Assembly: GCA_945864765.1 (NCBI GenBank)
Contig: CAMBDR010000192.1
Coordinates: 1 to 7,450, forward strand
Direction of reading: 5' to 3'
Length of the DNA stretch: 7,450 nt
Source: Janthinobacterium lividum
Lineage (GTDB): Bacteria > Pseudomonadota > Gammaproteobacteria > Burkholderiales > Burkholderiaceae_D
Position 1 is the stretch's first letter. Every line of letters starts with the position of its first letter. The notes below the pieces were generated by a model that was not told where the DNA came from, ran no database searches, and saw only the letters and a program-made list of their open reading frames with translations. A program made the position numbers and the translations under genes. Below, piece by piece: positions 5,202 to 7,450 of this stretch.

Positions 5202-7031
5202 ATGAGTAACGCATTTCGTTTTGTAGCACGTCCAGCCCTGTTAGCTGTTTTAGTATCCGCCGCATGCAGCGTCATGGCTGCAGAGCTGGTTGATTTGGAA
5301 GTTGTTTCCGCCGCTAACAGAGCAGTCAGTGGTGCAACCGCAGCTACCGCACACAGCCTCACTGGCTTGAGCACAAATGAATTGAGAGTGGTGAAAACCC
5401 GCACACTTGCTAACGGCAAAGTCATTACCCGTTTCCAGCAATTCCATCAAGATATCCCTGTTTATGGCCAAGCCATTGTCGAGCGTCGTGACAATGCCAC
5501 TGCGGCACCAACCTTGGTTGGTGGCATGTTGAAAAACATCAGCAATGACCTGCCAAGTATTAAGCCAACTTTGAACGCACAAGCCGCGTTGCAACAAGCC
5601 AAAACCCATGCAGGCTCGCAAAAAAGCAGCAATGATCAAGTGAAGCTGTATGTTCAACAAGATGCTAAAGGCGTGGCTTATCCTTTCTACTTGGTGTCGT
5701 TCGTGAACGAAAGCGCCAAAGCACCAAGCCGTCCTGCTTTTATGATTCATGCAGTGACGGGTGCCGTGCTTGATAAATGGGAAAGCATTACTCACGTTGA
5801 TGGTACTGGCCCTGGCGGCAATACCAAAACTGGCCAATATGAATACCAGGTTGGCGGCAAATATGGCCCGCTGAGCGTGACCCAATCCGGCAGCACCTGC
5901 GCCTTGGATAGCCCCAATGTGTACACCGTTAACATGAACGGCGGCACCAGCGCCACAGCAACCCACACTTTCACTTGCCCACGTAACACCGTGAAATCGA
6001 TCAATGGCGGCTTTGCACCAATGAATGATGCGCACGCCTTTGGTATTGCCACATTCAATATGTACCAAAGCTATTTGGGAATTCGCCCAATCAGCCAGAA
6101 ATTGAAAATGCGTGTGCATTACAACAATGCCTACGAAAACGCATTCTGGGATGGCACACAAATGACGTTTGGCGATGGCGCAAGCACCTTCTATCCATTG
6201 GTATCACTGGACGTTGCAGCGCATGAAGTCAGCCACGGCTTTACCGAACAAAATTCCGGCTTGAAGTACCAGGATCAATCCGGCGGTATGAATGAAGCGT
6301 TTTCGGATATGTCCGGTGAAGCGGCGGACTACTTTTCCCGTGGCACCAACGACTTCCTGGTTGGCGCAGAAATTTTCAAAGCATCAGGCGCATTGCGTTA
6401 CATGTATGATCCAGCCAAAGATGGCCGCTCGATCAACCATGCTTCCAAAATGACCAGCACCATGGACCCGCATTACTCCAGCGGTGTGTTTAACCTGGCA
6501 TTTTACAAACTGGCCACCACTTCCGGCTGGAACACCAAAATGGCATTCCAAGTGATGGCTCATGCCAATGATGTGTACTGGACTGCTACCAGCACCTTCA
6601 AAGCGGGTGCCTGCGGCGCAGAAAAATCCGCTGCCGACCTGGGCTATTCGGTCGCGGCTGTGACTGCTGCATTTAACGTCGTCGGCGTTAGCTGTGCTGT
6701 TGTAGTACCGCCTACCAAAGTGTTGACCAGCGGCGTTTCAACCAGTGTGACGCTGGCATTGGCCGGTCAACAGATGTACTCGATCGTGGTGCCAAGTGGC
6801 AAAACCAGCCTGATCTTCAAAATGTCGGGCGGCACGGGCAATGGTGATTTGTATGCACGCATCACCACCGCACCAACCACCACGTCGTACACCAAAAAAG
6901 CAGCCAACTTTTTGGGTACTAACGCCGAAACTATTACCTATTCCAGCCCAGTGGCACCGGGAACCTACTATTTATTGGTGAATGCGGCCAAAGCCGTGAG
7001 CGGTGCAACTTTGGTTGCAACATTTAAATAA
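5202..7031 (+). CDS. Secreted M4 (thermolysin/vibriolysin-type) zinc metalloprotease with PPC domain
   Basis: 609 aa preproenzyme. Signal peptide: residues 1-26, cleavage probably after VMA. An FTP propeptide region lies at about 50-100 (TRFQQFHQDIPVYGQ) and a PepSY-like part at about 122-195; these normally act as chaperone and inhibitor and are removed. The mature enzyme should start near 199 (VDGTGPGGNTKTGQY, typical of vibriolysins). The zinc site is HEVSH at 341-345 (Glu342 catalytic), with the third ligand Glu365 in NEAFSD, exactly 24 residues after the first His as in thermolysin. His424 in HYSSG matches the transition-state His. After a short Val/Pro linker (499-506), residues 507-609 form a bacterial pre-peptidase C-terminal (PPC) domain, usually trimmed off. 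Export is by Sec and probably then type II secretion (inference). It cleaves extracellular proteins before hydrophobic residues. The SD AAGAGAGAGA sits eight bases before the ATG. A terminator follows, and then an aminopeptidase gene. Confidence 0.95.
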   Translation: MSNAFRFVARPALLAVLVSAACSVMAAELVDLEVVSAANRAVSGATAATAHSLTGLSTNELRVVKTRTLANGKVITRFQQFHQDIPVYGQAIVERRDNATAAPTLVGGMLKNISNDLPSIKPTLNAQAALQQAKTHAGSQKSSNDQVKLYVQQDAKGVAYPFYLVSFVNESAKAPSRPAFMIHAVTGAVLDKWESITHVDGTGPGGNTKTGQYEYQVGGKYGPLSVTQSGSTCALDSPNVYTVNMNGGTSATATHTFTCPRNTVKSINGGFAPMNDAHAFGIATFNMYQSYLGIRPISQKLKMRVHYNNAYENAFWDGTQMTFGDGASTFYPLVSLDVAAHEVSHGFTEQNSGLKYQDQSGGMNEAFSDMSGEAADYFSRGTNDFLVGAEIFKASGALRYMYDPAKDGRSINHASKMTSTMDPHYSSGVFNLAFYKLATTSGWNTKMAFQVMAHANDVYWTATSTFKAGACGAEKSAADLGYSVAAVTAAFNVVGVSCAVVVPPTKVLTSGVSTSVTLALAGQQMYSIVVPSGKTSLIFKMSGGTGNGDLYARITTAPTTTSYTKKAANFLGTNAETITYSSPVAPGTYYLLVNAAKAVSGATLVATFK

Positions 7032-7053
7032 TCACACAATAAATCATGCCTTG

Positions 7054-7091
7054 AAAAACCCTCCTGCCGCCAAGTCAGGAGGGTTTTTTTT
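7054..7091 (+). terminator. Strong intrinsic terminator after the M4 protease gene
   Basis: A 13-bp perfect stem (7054-7066 with 7076-7088, core CCCTCCTG/CAGGAGGG), nine-base loop and eight Ts (7084-7091). It starts 22 bases after the protease stop codon. It is only six bases before the SD of the next gene, so that gene has no room for its own promoter after the terminator. Confidence 0.9.
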
Positions 7092-7110
7092 GAGATTAGA
7101 GGAGACAAAC

Positions 7111-7450
7111 ATGTTCGCAAAAAGATTATTGCCGCTATGTGTGGCTGGTGCCTTGGTGGGTACCTTAATGGGTGGCTTAATGAGTAACGTGGCTTTCGCA
7201 GCCGAAACCGCCGTCGCGGGGAATAAAGTATGGATTACGATTGGTGATGAAGGTTACGCGCAATTGCAAAAAATGCTGCCTGGTACGCTTGCCGCGCAAA
7301 GCTCAGTACGCAGCAATGGCAATAAAAGAGTGGGTTTGGCCACGCAGGAAAAAATTCATTTGGTTCAAGTTGACGAGAGCCAATTAATGAATTTGTCTGC
7401 CAGATTGCATAGTGAATTACACCGTTGTGGCGGCTTTGTATTTCACTCAA
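7111..7450 (+). CDS. Secreted leucyl aminopeptidase precursor (M28 family), 5' part only
   Basis: Open from an ATG at 7111 to the window end: 113 codons, no stop. AGAGGAGA (7098-7105) is an excellent SD at five bases. Residues 1-30 are a signal peptide (basic MFAKR, hydrophobic core, cleavage AFA before AET). Residues 38-113 match the N-terminal propeptide of the Vibrio proteolyticus-type leucyl aminopeptidase: KVWITIGDEGY against KVWISIGADAN, a VxQVDESQL segment against VGQVDVAQL, and ELHRCGGFVFH against EHNRCGGYMVH (compared from memory). The two-zinc catalytic domain and any C-terminal PPC domain would lie beyond the edge, so activity cannot be checked. The enzyme removes N-terminal hydrophobic residues from peptides outside the cell, a natural partner for the M4 endoprotease directly upstream. 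Expression probably depends on read-through of the terminator at 7054-7091 or on a promoter before that hairpin. Confidence 0.85.
   Translation, partial: MFAKRLLPLCVAGALVGTLMGGLMSNVAFAAETAVAGNKVWITIGDEGYAQLQKMLPGTLAAQSSVRSNGNKRVGLATQEKIHLVQVDESQLMNLSARLHSELHRCGGFVFHS

Noticed and set aside
5011..5205. 64-codon plus-strand frame just before the protease (MVILTIIAMLMTVSAM...)
   Set aside because: It has no SD, overlaps the candidate regulatory repeats and leader hairpin, and runs into the protease start. The hydrophobic beginning is probably chance.
5250..6161. 303-codon minus-strand frame inside the protease gene
   Set aside because: It is antisense to the catalytic and propeptide regions of a clear M4 protease; its length comes from the codon bias of the real gene.
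7235..7450. 71-codon minus-strand frame at the right edge
   Set aside because: It is antisense to the aminopeptidase propeptide, which has an SD, a signal peptide and a family match.
1..7450. CRISPR array, tRNA, rRNA or insertion sequence
   Set aside because: I saw no regularly spaced repeats, no cloverleaf or CCA end, no rRNA-like stretch and no transposase. The AGATAAC cluster is too short and irregular to be a CRISPR array.

Overview
The window reads like chromosome of a Gram-negative facultative denitrifier or nitrate respirer that also secretes proteases. Gene content (a narK-narG start, a vibriolysin-type M4 protease next to a Vibrio-type leucyl aminopeptidase) would suit a betaproteobacterium of the Neisseriales (Chromobacterium/Chitinibacter-like) or a gammaproteobacterium. 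The assignment is an inference; no rRNA or other marker gene is present.

Left part (1-1478, minus strand): narK, a nitrate/nitrite MFS transporter, is followed 33 bases downstream by the first ten codons of narG. This is the front of a narK-narGHJI respiratory nitrate reductase operon running off the left edge. Its upstream gap holds an 18-bp perfect dyad.

Middle (1652-4861, minus strand): three genes are packed head to tail in transcription order: an unrecognised 311-aa protein, a 440-aa protein with a phosphoribosyltransferase-like (PRPP-loop-like) motif, and a GNAT acetyltransferase. The first two abut as TGA-ATG, and only six bases separate the second from the GNAT. The two unknown genes are visibly lower in GC (about 42-52% in sampled 60-base lines) than narK, the GNAT and the protease (about 52-65%). 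On the far side of this pair, at 4785-4861, lies a decayed copy of the 5' end of a GNAT gene, 36/39 identical to the start of the intact GNAT and carrying an in-frame stop. The two-gene cassette is therefore flanked by a direct repeat of a GNAT gene start. This suggests that it inserted at, or was duplicated around, that gene. The pair is the best candidate here for an undescribed system, possibly a genomic-conflict/defence module, but that function is not shown by the sequence.

Right part (4862-7450, plus strand): a 340-base upstream region carries three TGCAGATAAC-like repeats, one inverted half-site and a terminator-like leader hairpin. It precedes a complete secreted M4 zinc metalloprotease (signal peptide, FTP-PepSY propeptide, HEVSH catalytic domain, C-terminal PPC domain). 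A strong terminator follows, and then, without room for a new promoter, the start of a secreted M28 leucyl aminopeptidase cut by the window edge. Together these two exoenzymes would break extracellular protein into peptides and then amino acids.
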